A DNA stretch of 64,000 bases from Cafeteria roenbergensis. Its lineage: Eukaryota > Sar > Bigyra > Bicosoecida > Cafeteriaceae. Positions 32,196 to 42,360 of this stretch are shown piece by piece (position 1 is the first letter of the stretch; every line of letters starts with the position of its first letter). The notes below the pieces were generated by a model. That model saw nothing but the letters and a program-made list of their open reading frames with translations, did no database searches and was not told the origin of the DNA. The DNA lies in assembly GCA_008330645.1 (NCBI GenBank), contig VLTN01000038.1:186001-250000 (forward strand), written 5' to 3'. Both the position numbers and the translations under genes were made by a program.

Positions 32196-33468
32196 CTACG
32201 GCGGAGCCGTCGGCACAGCCTCGGCCCCTTCCGCTGGCGGCTTCCACTCGACAGGCTCCGAGCCGATCGGGGTCGTGCGCGCTCCCGGGCCCATCATGCC
32301 GTGCTCGTCCAGCCACGCCTTGAGCTGCGGAACTTCCTGCAAACAGTCCACCGTGAACGCCTGCAGCGCCGCCGCGTCCGTGGTGCGCATGTACCTCGTG
32401 AAGGGAACGAACTGGCAGCAGTCCACTCGGTACGTCATCTTCTTGGCCTTGGCCTTGGCCTTCAGCTCGTCGTCCAGCGCCTCCATGGCGTCCCACGGCC
32501 CGTCTCCCACGCCGACGATGATGACCTCGATCGGATACTGGCTCGCCTCGATCAGCGCCTCGATCGTGGGCTCCGTGCGGCGCCACTTGGTCGCCGACTT
32601 TGGGTCGGGGACTTCCTTCTCGTCGTTGATCTGGCCGTCTGTAATGATGAGCAGCGTGTGGAACCGTCTCGTGCGAATGGCCTGGTCGATGGCAAACCGA
32701 ACGACGCCTTCGAACGACGTGGGGCCAGACTTCACCACCCGAGGGTCGGACAGAAACCCGCGGTACAGCCGGTCGACCTCATCGAACCCCTTGGCGTCGC
32801 CCAGAAGCACGCACCTGGACGGGTGGTCAACACTGGCAGCGTCGCCGAAAGCCAGCACAGGAAACGTGCCGTCTTTGTCCAGCACAGCCGCAACCTCTCC
32901 GCCCACCAGGCGCATGACGCGCTGGTACGGGTTGAGGACGGAGAGGTCGTGGAGGTCACGGCCCTCGAAGGAGGTGTGCGCGCCTGCGAGGCGATTGCAG
33001 GACAGCGACGCGAGATGCAAGCTGCTCGAGCCCGCCACGAGGCGGCGCTTCTCGGAAGCAGCCTTGTTTCGCAGCAGGAGGTCGCAATGCCACAGCGCCA
33101 CGATGTATCACGCCAGTGGGCGCAATCGGGTCTGGTTCTCCCTGTGGGCGGCGCAGCCTTCGGAAGCGGTCGCACTGAGCCAAGCAGTCGACCGCGGGCT
33201 CACCCAAAGCCGCCTCGTTGGAGCGCGTGACATCAATGGCCACGATCATGTCGGAGTTCTCCATGTTTGCGGCGCGCATGGCTGCGGGTGGCTTTGGGGT
33301 GAGGGCGGGGCGGAGGCGGGGAGGCAGACGCGCTTGCCGCAAGAGCATCGTTCGGCGCCTGGCCAAGCGTCGAAGCCCACGCAAGCCCTCACCATCGCGA
33401 ATTCCCTGAATGGTGGAGTACTTGTCAGGAAAGCTCGAGGAACCATCGCCGCTCCAGGCACATCCCAT
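32196..33468 (-). CDS. Copine/RGLG-like VWA protein, copy A, predicted N-myristoylated
   Basis: The minus-strand exons are 33468-33393, 33281-33204 and 32983-32196 (donors GTGAGG and GTGAGC, acceptors CCCGCAG and CTCGCAG, both phase 1), giving 313 residues. The protein begins MGCAWSGD, a myristoylation/palmitoylation-type start. It then runs FPDKYSTIQGIRDAMRAANM into the VWA (copine) domain. MIDAS-type residues are visible: DVTRSN (DxTxSN), GPTSFEG and TDGQ. NPYQRVMRLVGGEV, FPVLAFGDA and VIIVGVGDGPWDAMEALDDE match copine and plant RGLG proteins. There are no C2 domains and no RING finger, so this is a minimal membrane-tethered VWA protein. It is in tandem with copy B, 240 bp away. The ligand is unknown; a protein-interaction scaffold is inferred. 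Confidence 0.87.
32984..33203 (-). other. Intron 2 of VWA gene copy A
   Basis: The donor is TTTGG^GTGAGC and the acceptor CGCCTCGCAG^GCGCGC. It is 220 bp and phase 1, making a glycine codon. The intron body does not resemble the equivalent intron of copy B apart from the last bases before the acceptor. Confidence 0.82.
33282..33392 (-). other. Intron 1 of VWA gene copy A
   Basis: The donor is GATG^GTGAGG and the acceptor AGCCACCCGCAG^CCATGC. It is 111 bp and phase 1. The join gives IRD-A-MRAANMENSD. Confidence 0.82.
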
Positions 33469-33708
33469 TCGAGGTGGGTTGCCGGTGTGGTCTGGCGCAG
33501 CGACCCAGGTGCGGCAGAACAGTCGTGGAAACACGCACGAAAACCGCAACTGCGCTCTGCCCCTGCAAGACAGGCCCAGCAGGCGCTGCACGCACAGCGC
33601 CCACGCCGAGCTATGGGTGTGTGGCGCAGAGGGTGGATGCGCGCAGGAGGCAAGATTCGCAAACGCAGCATCCATGAACTCGCAGCCCCGCTGAGCGGCA
33701 GCACACAG

Positions 33709-34538
33709 TTACATTGGCGGCGCCACGGCGACTGGCGTCCACTTGACCAGTTCCAGCCCAGACGGGGTCGTGCGCGCTCCCGGGCCCATCATGCCGTGCT
33801 CGTCCAGCCACGCCTTGAGCTGCGGAACTTCCTGCAAACAGTCCACCGTGAACGCCTGCAGCGCCGCCGTGTCCGTGGTGCGCATGTACCTCGTGAAGGG
33901 AACGAACTGGCAGCAGTCCACTCGGTACGTCATCTTCTTGGCCTTGGCCTTGGCCTTCAGCTCGTCGTCCAGCGCCTCCATGGCGTCCCACGGCCCGTCT
34001 CCCACGCCGACGATGATGACCTCGATCGGATACTGGCTCGCCTCGATCAGCGCCTCGATCGTGGGCTCCGTGCGGCGCCACTTCCCCGGGGCGCTAGGAT
34101 CGCTGACCTCCTTCTCGTCGTTGATCTGGCCGTCTGTAATGATGAGCAGCGTGTGGAACCGTCTCGTGCGAATGGCCTGGTCGATGGCAAACCGAACGAC
34201 GCCTTCGAACGACGTGGGGCCAGACTTCACCACCCGAGGGTCGGACAGAAACCCGCGGTACAGCCGGTCGACCTCATCGAACCCCTTGGCGTCGCCCACA
34301 AAGACGCACCCGGACGGGTGGTCAACACTGGCGGCGTCGCCGAAAGCCAGCACAGGAAACGTGCCGTCCTTGTCCAACGACGCAGCAACCTCTCCGCCCA
34401 CCAGGCGCATGACGCGCTGGTACGGGTTGAGGACGGAGAGGTCGTGGAGGTCACGGCCCTCGAAGGAGGTGTGCGCGCCTGCGAGGCGACGGCAGGAAAA
34501 CTTGGCAACCGGCGGCTGGGCGTCCAGTGCCGACTTGG

Positions 34539-34578
<40 letters not shown>

Positions 34579-34970
34579 CCCGCGGGGTAAGCCCGTGCTC
34601 GCAGTTCACATCACACCTCGCGGGCCACCAGCCTGCCGGGCGCGGCTGGGAGGGTGCTGACGGAGCTCGGGGCCTCAAAGAGGCAAGGCAAACTCACCGA
34701 TGGCGGCCTCGTTGGAGCGTGTGACATCGATGGCCACGATCATGTCGGAGTTTTCCATGTTTGCGGCGCGCATGGCTGCGGAGGGCGTGCGGGGGCGGCG
34801 CAGGACGGTGTCGCGCAGCCCAGCCGCAACTTCTGCCGACGGCGGCAGCAGCAAGTCCCCACAACATGCGCCAATCGCTCCGGTAGGCCCGCATGCTCAC
34901 CGTCTCTGATCTCTGCGATGGTCTTGTACTTGTTTGGGAACAGCGACCCACTGCTGAAGGCGCACCCCAT
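33709..34970 (-). CDS. Copine/RGLG-like VWA protein, copy B, predicted N-myristoylated
   Basis: The minus-strand exons are 34970-34901, 34775-34698 and 34478-33709 with the same phases as copy A, giving 305 residues. It begins MGCAFSSGSLFPNKYKTIAE, again an acylation-type N-terminus, and has the same VWA core with DVTRSN, GPTSFEG and TDGQ. Exon 3 is nearly identical to that of copy A at the DNA level, silent positions included. Exon 1, both introns and the last 20 residues (copy B ends TPVAVAPPM) differ strongly. Either gene conversion has homogenised exon 3 or constraint is extreme there. It is head-to-head with the large disordered-protein gene at 35150, 179 bp away. It probably has the same biochemical role as copy A with different membrane or partner preference. 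Confidence 0.87.
34479..34697 (-). other. Intron 2 of VWA gene copy B with (CCAG)n
   Basis: The donor is CATCG^GTGAGT and the acceptor CGCCTCGCAG^GCGCGC. Length is 219 bp. It contains a CCAG tetranucleotide array (34540-34575) absent from copy A. Confidence 0.82.
34540..34575. repeat. (CCAG)n microsatellite
   Basis: Nine uninterrupted CCAG units lie inside intron 2 of VWA copy B. Confidence 0.95.
34776..34900 (-). other. Intron 1 of VWA gene copy B
   Basis: The donor is GACG^GTGAGC and the acceptor CGCCCTCCGCAG^CCATGC. It is 125 bp and phase 1. Confidence 0.82.
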
Positions 34971-35149
34971 GGCGCTCCCACCCCTATTCCGCGAGGGCGA
35001 GTGCCCCGCGGGCTTTGCTGCTGCTTCCGCGAATGCACCGGCGGCTCTGCCCGCGTGCTCGGCCGGGACCGTGCCACCGCACGCCGCGCGCTCCGCGGTC
35101 CGGGCCGGGCTCGCCCCTCGTGGCTGGGGCGTGCTGTGGGCTCGATTCG
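34971..35149. promoter_or_regulatory. 179-bp divergent promoter region
   Basis: This lies between start codons of VWA copy B (34970, minus) and the large disordered protein (35150, plus). An upstream in-frame ATG at 35015 would extend the latter by 45 arginine/proline-rich residues, which I consider leader sequence rather than protein. Confidence 0.4.
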
Positions 35150-37373
35150 ATGTCCGATTTGTGCGTCGCTGCGCCGTCGGCCGAGGCAGCACCAGTGCCG
35201 TCGACGCCTGGCAGCGGCCCCGCCACCCCTCGCGGCATTCTGCGGACTCCCAGTGCCCAGAAGTCGACAGTCGACAGACGGGTCAGGTTTGCAGTGAGAT
35301 GTCCCAGCGCTGATTCGCCCTGGGCCCCGCATCGGCTCTCGGGGACGAAGCGCAATGCGGCCTGGGTTCAAATGGCCGAAATCGCCCAACGATGCAGTCT
35401 CCGCAAAGCAGCGCGCCGGGGCATGCAGGGCCGCCAGGGCTTACACGCGTTGCTTTCTCGACCCATTCTGCAAAATCAGCTGTATGCAGCGGCGGGGAGC
35501 GCGCGTGCGAGCCTTGCTGTTCCTGTCGCCCGGGTGTCGGGGCCGTGTGCGGCGCCTGCTCGAGCGCGCAAGTCCTCCGCGTCTCACGCGTCCCCCGCTC
35601 CAGCTGTGCGACTGCCACCACCGCAGAAGTCAGTGACTGACAAATCAGCCGACGATGGAAGCCCGCTGTCAGAACGCCGCGTCGCAATGTTGACGGCAGC
35701 AGCAGCGGCCGGCTTGGGCTCGAGCCGCCGGCGTCTTTCGTTTGGCACGGCCCCTGCCACGGCCACTGACCCGGCAACATCCGCCATGGCTGCCGCAGGG
35801 TCGTCTCCCAGCAAGGAATCGCCTTCCCGCAAGCGCGGATTTGCTGTGTCGCGATTTGTTCGGCCGGCCCGGTCGTCACCATTTCTGGCCGGCACCCTCG
35901 AGCGCGCAGCAGCTCAGCGGCGCCTCAGACAGCGCTCGGCGCTGCACCACGGCAGCTTGCGCTCGAGGCAAACCGGCAGCGGCCTGATTTCTGCCGCTAG
36001 TGCGCCCGCGTGGCTTTCAGCGGGGCAGCCAACAGCCCCATCCGGGCCGAACGCTCACCCTGGCGTGCCGTGGGCAGTTGCCCTCCAGCCGTCGGCTGGC
36101 AGCCCCCCCAGCGCCTCCACCATCCCCACCGCCACCACCTTTAGCAAATCATCGCCTGTGGTGTCCCCGCGCCCCGCGAGTGCTGTGGTTGGCGCTGTCA
36201 CGCCTCGGTCACGGCGAGTGGCGCGGGCGGCGCTGCTGCAGGCTCGCGCTGCAGTGTCGGCCGCAGCGCCGACAGCCAACTCGCAGCCAGCCGCGGCACA
36301 CGTGCCGTCTTCGGCAGCTTTGACACCGTTCTCGTTGCTGGACGGGGCGGGCGCTCCAGCAACAGTCAGGCGATCCACGCCCGGCGTGCCAGCCGCTGGC
36401 GCCTCCGTTGACGACGCCGGTTCGGCCGCGGCCGAGATGCTCCGCGACGCTCACTGGCAGCAAGGATCGCTTTCGTCTGTTGGCGGCCCTGAAGTCCGTC
36501 CCCACAGCCGCACGGAGCTTGCCTCTCCGGGGGCCGACAAGCCAGGCAGCGGAGGAGCGGGCGCACACACCGCCCGGGCAGGGCTTGCCGCAACAGGCAA
36601 CGCGAGTGCGCAGTCCGAAGGAGCCAGCCCCCACCTCAGCGGCGGCGCCCGTCAGCTTGACGAGGAAGACTGCCGCCAGCAACGCTGGGTGCAGCGGCAT
36701 GCTCTTCGCGCTGCGCCGGCTCTTCCGGCAACGCCTCCCGTTGGTATCGGCGCTGGGCCACCCACGACTTGCGGCTCTGCTGGGGACACCGCCCCCTCGT
36801 CCCCCGCCGGCCAGCGCCACCCCGGCGCTCCAGCCTCCCCGCGGCAGGAGCCCTGTCCTCCGGCGGAGTCCCCGGGGTCGAGCTCCCCTCTGGCTCGGTC
36901 AGGCCGCGCTGGCGCGTCCTCCGACCCCGGCCACGAAACCGCTGGAGAAGCGGCGGGCCGTCCGGGACCGCCTTCGTCCGCCCCGTCCACGCCCGCAACA
37001 CCTCTGGCGGAAGCGCTCGCGATGAGCCCCCAGCTTGGAGCGGGCCATCACTCTCCGCTGCCTGGGCCGGTGCATCGGCCTACGGTCGGCCGATCCGTGG
37101 CCAGGGCCGGGTCGCTGGGGTCATCTCCCGGCTCGGGGTCTGACTCCGCCGACTCGTTCATTCGCAGTGTTGGTCTTGAGTCGCCCGGCTTGGCACGTTC
37201 CCGCACGGCGCTGCACGCCCTCGGGATGCAGCGCCGCCGGGTGTTTTCCCGCGCTGGTGCCCGCGCGGCAGCAGGCAACGCTGGCACTCGGCTGGGCGGG
37301 GCACCTCTTAGCTGCGCGTTCCAAGACTCCGCGGTTGATCAGCTCCGTTCCAGCGGGACCATGGTTCCTGGCG

Positions 37374-37407
<34 letters not shown>

Positions 37408-39272
37408 ACTCGCAGACCAAACCGCAACGCCAGTCGCGTTGGCGCCACACGAGCTCCAGCCGGACGGAGACAGTGCCGACGTCGACAGCGACGTCAGCGA
37501 CGACGCGGCTCTGCATTGCAGAGCCGCTGCTTCCCTTGCTGCAGCGGCACTGCGCAGAGCCGCAGCGCGCCTGAGCACCTCAGCTGCAGCCACGAGCTCT
37601 GCTGCGCTTGCTTCCGGCGAGATGCCAGCTTCCGGAGATGGTGGTCTGCTGGGCAGTGGCGCGCGCAACGGCGACGTTGCCTTCGGGGTGGCGGACCCAA
37701 GGAGCGGCGCAGCTGCGGATGCTGGGTCAGACCCAGAGTCAGACCCCGAGTCAGACCCCGAGGCAGACCCCGAGGCAGACCCCGAGGCAGGGTCAGACCT
37801 CCCCGTGTCTTCTTCATCATCAAGCTCGTCGCTCGCTGGAGCAGCGAACACCAGCCCGGCGCCAGCTGACCCCTGTCCTGAGCGCGCATCAACGCCTCCT
37901 CGAAGCGGGCCGCGGGATCATGACGATGCCGGGTTGACCCCACCAGGGTCTGCCACGAGCGACCCTAGTGCTGACGTCATCGAAGCTGCCCGCCGCGCCC
38001 AAGCTGCGGCTGCGGCGCTGCTCGACAGCACAACGGCTCTGAAGGCTCTGCAGGCGGTGACCCCCACCCTGCCTCCGTCAGCGCCATGCGTGGGCCGCTC
38101 GCGCCGCAGCCGACCCGCTGTCCCCGATGCGGCCCCGACCGCAGCCGCCGCCGACCGGGTCTCTGACCCGGAGGCGCCACCGCCGCGCGCGGCACCCGAG
38201 GCTGGGTGTCTCTCACCGGCGGCCGCGGTCCAAGCTGGTGGAGCCACCTCTGCCCCTGCGACGCCCCGGCAGAGCAGCGCCACCGGTTTGCTATCTCTTG
38301 CCGCGCCTGGAAGGGCCATGAAGCCGCGGCCCGCTGAGGCGCGTCGGAACTGGCCGTCGCTTGCACTGCTGTCCGCCCCAAGTCGCCGACGCATCAGCTT
38401 CGAGTCAGCCGCAGCAGCTGGCTCCCCGCCGCCGTCGCGCGCGCCGCCCAGGACGTCCGAACCAGCTGCCGCAGCTCCGGGCTTGGCCGATCGCCAGGCT
38501 TCAGCAGCAAGCTCGGACGTGGCCTCGCCCTCGGCGGATCTGTCGCGGCAAGGCGGACGGGCGCCCAACCGGCGAGCCTGCCGGCGTCTGGCGTCAGAGC
38601 TGGCAGGTTCGCCGACACGGGGGTTTGACTCTGCGGTCGGGCCTGCGGTTGCGGCTGATTCGGACGCTGAGGCACAGTCCCCCAGCAGAGCCGAAACTGC
38701 AAGCGCCGCAGGAGAGCGGGGGTCTCGCATTGGCGCGGCTCGCGACGCTGTGACGGCAGCTGCCAAGGCGACTGCGGTCGTTGATGGAGCCAGTGATGAC
38801 GACGACGTCACGCTGGTTGACAGCGGAGTGATGCCTCCCGAAGCCATGGCAAGGCCCCCAGTGACCCGGAGGCAAGCACGACGCCGCAGGCATCGAGCTG
38901 GGGCCCATCCGGCAGGCGCTGCCGTTGCTGACACTCTGCCAAGGCTGAGGGTCACACACCGCTCTGGCCGTGGCGCCGGCAACGAGAGTGCAGCGAATCC
39001 TCCTGCCGAACAGCAGAGCCCGTCCGACTCCGACAGGGCTTCCGAGAGCTCAGCACCTGGCCGTCAGACACGGAGCCGCTCACGGACCAGATCGGCTGGT
39101 CGCGCCGAGACACCCGCCGAGGATTCACCGACCGCTGCTGTGCTCGCAGCCGAGGCGTGCCCGCCAGCAAACGAGCCGTCGCGTGTCGCATGCCTGCAGA
39201 TCACGGCCCAGTCGCCGACTGGCGGGTCGCCTCGCCCGTCCATGTCCGCTCGGCGCCGCCAACGTCGACGCA

Positions 39273-39318
<46 letters not shown>

Positions 39319-40429
39319 GGCTACAGCACCAGCGCCAGCAGTCGAGGCCGTCAGCGACGCTTGTGAAGACGGCGCTGCCGATGCCGTGTGCCCAGATGCT
39401 CGCGGTGACCGCGATGAGGACACGGCGTCAGAAGCAGACCCGGACGATGCATCAGAGTCACCCGCCGCCGCTCTGCCACGGAGGTCCCTCCGACGAGCGT
39501 TGCAGCGGCCAGCACCGTCAGAGCGGCTGTTGAGCGGAGCGTCGCCTGCGTCCGAGCACCTTGGCGACGTCGACGCGGTTTCGGCGTTGTTGTCCATGGG
39601 CGTGACGTCACGGCAAATTCGCATGCTGAGGAGAGATGCAGAGCTCGCAGAACGGTCCCAGCAACGCCACGCCAATGAACGGAGCGGCAGACGGAAGCGG
39701 CGGCGAACGACGTCGCCGCGGCATGGCGAGTCCGACAACAGCCCCGCTCCAGGAAAGAGGGCGAGGCGGCTGAGTGAGTCAGCGGTTTCGCCAGCCAAAG
39801 CTCAGCCACCCGGCACGTCGTTGACCAGCGGCGGTGGCACAGATCGCAGCGCGAACTTGTCACGAGGATATCAAGAGCGAGTCACCAGGCGGTCAAGCCG
39901 CCGATCCGAGCGCACTGCAGTTGCAAGCAGCCACTATCCTGGGTCCAAGGCGACAGCTGCCGCAGTCGTGGTCGATGCCGTGGGAGGAAGCCCTCGAGGC
40001 AGGGCGGTGCGCCGTTGTCGCAGGCACTCGGCTTTGCCGGCAGAACCGGGGAAAGAGGATGCCACCAGCCTGGCCAGTGATGCAAGCGAAGACGAATTCA
40101 ACGACAACGATTGTGGTGGCGGCTCTGGTCACAGCGGTGCCGCGGGGGTGCGCGAGGAGAGGCTGGCAACGGCCAGAGCGGCTTCCACATGTGGGCCACG
40201 CGCGGCAGCTGCGGCTGTGGATCCGACAGCGGAACAGTGGTTGGCTGGGGCCCGTCTACTGCAGCGGCCGAAGCGGCGAGCGGCGGTGAACAGGCAGGCA
40301 TACGCCGCAAGAGACGCGTTCTTGGGGACCTTCCCTGGCAAACACACGCAGCTGTCTCCTGGGAGGGGCAGCTCCATCGGCGGAAGCAGCGCCAGCATGA
40401 GTGTCGGGTGGAAGCAGACGTGGCGGTGA
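35150..40429 (+). CDS. Giant disordered basic protein with PP1-docking motif
   Basis: A single open frame of about 1759 residues runs from ATG 35150 (MSDLCVAAPSAEAAP). The N-terminus has TPRGILRTPSAQK followed by RRVRFA, the RVxF-type docking motif for protein phosphatase 1. GILRTP/RRVRF pairs are typical of cell-cycle phosphoproteins. RR(L/I)SF kinase-site motifs recur (RRRLSFGTA; RRRISFESA). The bulk is Ala/Ser/Pro/Arg-rich disordered sequence with SP/TP sites, a poly-Ser tract near 37376-37410, an acidic DPESDPEADPEA run and a polyalanine run. The last 300 residues are basic (RRKRRRTTSPRHGE) with one possibly folded helix (LLSMGVTSRQIRMLRRDAEL). A perfectly spliceable 333-bp segment (35294-35626) may be an intron. 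A nuclear or chromosomal phosphoprotein is inferred; the family is not recognised. Confidence 0.65.
35294..35626 (+). other. Candidate in-frame intron (333 bp) of the disordered protein gene
   Basis: The donor is TTTGCA^GTGAGA and the acceptor GCCACCACCGCAG^AAGTCA, both phase 0. Length is divisible by three and has no stop, so the gene is open with or without splicing. Splicing would join RVRFA directly to KSVTDKSADD. The internal stretch is less GC-rich and less Ser/Pro-rich than the flanking protein. Confidence 0.5.
39275..39320 (+). repeat. (GCT)n repeat encoding polyalanine
   Basis: About 15 GCT triplets in a row encode an alanine run in the disordered protein, next to a basic cluster (ARRRQRRRK). 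Confidence 0.93.
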
Positions 40430-41299
40430 CCTTCCGTCCGTACGTACCGTTGTCGCTGGCCGCTGCTGGTGTACTGTTTGCGGCGTGGCTCACGTGTGTC
40501 TGCACTCTCGCGCTCTGGCGGTTGCTGGGCTGCGCGCAGCGGAATCGTGACCAGTTGGCGAACCAGACGCTCTGCACAAGCCACTCTTGTCCACACGATC
40601 GAGTGTGGCCCGCTGTGACGTCAGAGTGCCGCACCCTGCCAAAAGCGGTGAAAGGGATGCCCCCTCATCACGGCGCCCCAAGGCAGACTCTGGGCACCCG
40701 GCTCGATCGCGGCTGTCGGCTATCTAGCAACTGCTGTCTTATTTCTGGTTGGCAGAGTGGAGGCGAGAATCGCCGATGCTGACCTAGTGGCTAAAGATTC
40801 GGCTCGGCGGGGACCGCCAGGGTCGCCCGAGGGACGGGAGGGTGGGTCAAACGAGTTCACGCACACACCACACGGGGCGCGCGCGCGAGACGGTACGGGG
40901 GGTCGCCCGGGAAGCCCACGTGGGCTAGACCACCGGGTGCGCTCGCTTCTCGGAGGGCGCAAAACGATTGACGATCGGCGAGGTGCAGCTCTGCCGTAGA
41001 AAGCAGAGCCACATGCGCTCGCAAGGTTTAGCGGTAGCGTTTCGATGCCAACCAAGTTGTACAGCAGCCCTAGATTTCGATCATTTCCAAGCAAGAGCCG
41101 CTAGGAGGTGGTCCTTTGTCGTAGATCGCGCGGGCCAACCGAGCTTGGTTCGCAGTGTAAGCGGGGATACTGCGGCCGTCCAGAAAACATGCTCAGATCG
41201 GGGAGGGGGGGGGCGGTGGAAAGGCAGACATTTGGGCGAGGCGGAACTGCTGAGGCAACGCGGCCAAATGCGTCATCGGCCCCCAGCGTTGGGTGTGGC
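40430..41299. other. Convergent intergenic region with a diverged dispersed repeat
   Basis: This lies between the ends of the disordered-protein gene and the hemerythrin-domain gene. Part of it (about 40740-40950, read on the minus strand) resembles the sequence upstream of both ankyrin genes. No coding gene is seen. Confidence 0.6.
40740..40950 (-). repeat. Dispersed element resembling the ankyrin-gene upstream region
   Basis: On the minus strand the core CCCGTCCCTCGGGCGACC, followed by TGGCGGTCCCCGCC, matches 47135-47185 almost exactly. Flanks align more loosely on both sides (CCCGTGTGGTG versus CCCGAGTGGTG; AGCCCACGTGGG versus AGCCCGCGTGGG). No ankyrin exon follows it. It may be a leftover promoter fragment of a third ankyrin locus or a small mobile element. 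Confidence 0.65.
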
Positions 41300-42118
41300 T
41301 TACGCGCAGCGGTGTATGATGCAGGCGATGCAGGAAGGCATCTCGGCGTAGATGATGTGCCTGTCGGCGAGAGGGGCGCCATGGAGGAGGCGTGCTGCTC
41401 CGCGACACCCGTGGGCACGCTCTCGCTCGCCCAGTGCCTTGTGAAAAGCCGCTTCGTCCTCTTTGGTGAAGAGGGTTGCACAGAGCCCTGGAAGACAGCG
41501 TTCTTCGTCATTGAGGTGGCTGTTCAGCTTGCGACGCAACTCCTCCGAGTGCCCCTGCAATGCTCGCATCTTCGTTTCAGTGCGGTCTGATTCAGAGAGA
41601 AAGGCCTTGCTGAGCAGCTCGTCGATCCGCTCCGTGCGACGGGCGAGCCACTTGTGGTCGGCCGCGATCCCAGCGGGCAAGCCCTTCATGCCCGCGGCGG
41701 CCGCCCGCTCGGCAAGCATCGGCATCAATAGCTGCTCCTCGTTCGCGTGGTGAGAGTTCACGAGGCCGCAGAACTCCTCCCTATACCACTGCAGGAGGTG
41801 CTGAATGTGGCGATGCTGGTCGGGGTGCCCCTCGGGGAAGGCCGCGTTGTCAGCGAGCGCTGTCAGCGCAAGCACCAGCACGGCCGCCTCTCGCCGGATG
41901 GCATCGTGCACAACGAAGAGCCCGTCTCGCTTCGGGGCGCCGTCCGCAGCGCCAGCAGAGGCGACTTGCAGCGCAACCCTCTCGGGGTCACTGTCGCAGG
42001 CAACGCTGTCAGCGGCCAGCGCCGGGGCCGCAGCTTCCGGCAGCGGAGCTGCGGCCGCAGCTTGCAGCGGCACGGAACCTGCCTTGGAGGCAGCTGCCAT
42101 GCTGCACCAGTTGAACAC
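41300..42118 (-). CDS. Hemerythrin/HHE cation-binding domain protein
   Basis: A single exon of 272 residues starts MFNWCSMAAASKAG at 42118. After an Ala-rich 60-residue leader, a four-helix HHE domain carries the metal-binding residues in order: H71 (VVHDAIRREAAVL), H123/H124 with E127/E128 (NSHHANEEQLLMPML), H155 (ADHKWLARR) and H201 with E205 (NSHLNDEERCLPGL). This is the expected diiron pattern H...HxxxE...H...HxxxE. The C-terminus ends MPSCIACIIHRCA, which is cysteine-rich and may be metal-responsive or membrane-associated. Family members bind oxygen, sense redox or iron, or regulate ubiquitin ligases; which applies here is unknown. It is head-to-head with the methyltransferase gene, 242 bp away. 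Confidence 0.87.
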   Translation of the reverse strand: MFNWCSMAAASKAGSVPLQAAAAAPLPEAAAPALAADSVACDSDPERVALQVASAGAADGAPKRDGLFVVHDAIRREAAVLVLALTALADNAAFPEGHPDQHRHIQHLLQWYREEFCGLVNSHHANEEQLLMPMLAERAAAAGMKGLPAGIAADHKWLARRTERIDELLSKAFLSESDRTETKMRALQGHSEELRRKLNSHLNDEERCLPGLCATLFTKEDEAAFHKALGERERAHGCRGAARLLHGAPLADRHIIYAEMPSCIACIIHRCA

Positions 42119-42360
42119 GGCACCGACCCAAAGACACGCACGGAGGGCAGGGGCAGTGGGGTCGCTGAGCGGGGCACGACGGGCATCGCCTGGCAGCCGG
42201 CCCCTGTCCCCTCAGCATGCGCCTCAGCGTCGGCAACCCCAGCCGGCAGCCGCACTGGGGAAAACAACACGAGCACGTTGCGAGCGATTTGGAGACGCAC
42301 ATGCGCTCCGCAGACGGCGGGGGCCTGGTGGGGCAGCGTGCGTTTTAGACAAGGCGTGCG
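42119..42360. promoter_or_regulatory. 242-bp divergent promoter region
   Basis: It lies between start codons of the hemerythrin-domain gene (minus) and the methyltransferase (plus). The spacing would be 365 bp if the methyltransferase starts at the later ATG (42484). Confidence 0.4.

Noticed and set aside
35015-35149. Upstream ATG at 35015 as start of the disordered protein
   Set aside because: The added 45 residues are Arg/Pro-rich and lie within the short divergent spacer; MSDLCVAAPS at 35150 is a more natural start, though this is not proven.
40770-40990. tRNA-like gene near the dispersed element
   Set aside because: No convincing A-box/B-box pair or cloverleaf could be laid out; the similarity to the ankyrin upstream regions is a better description.
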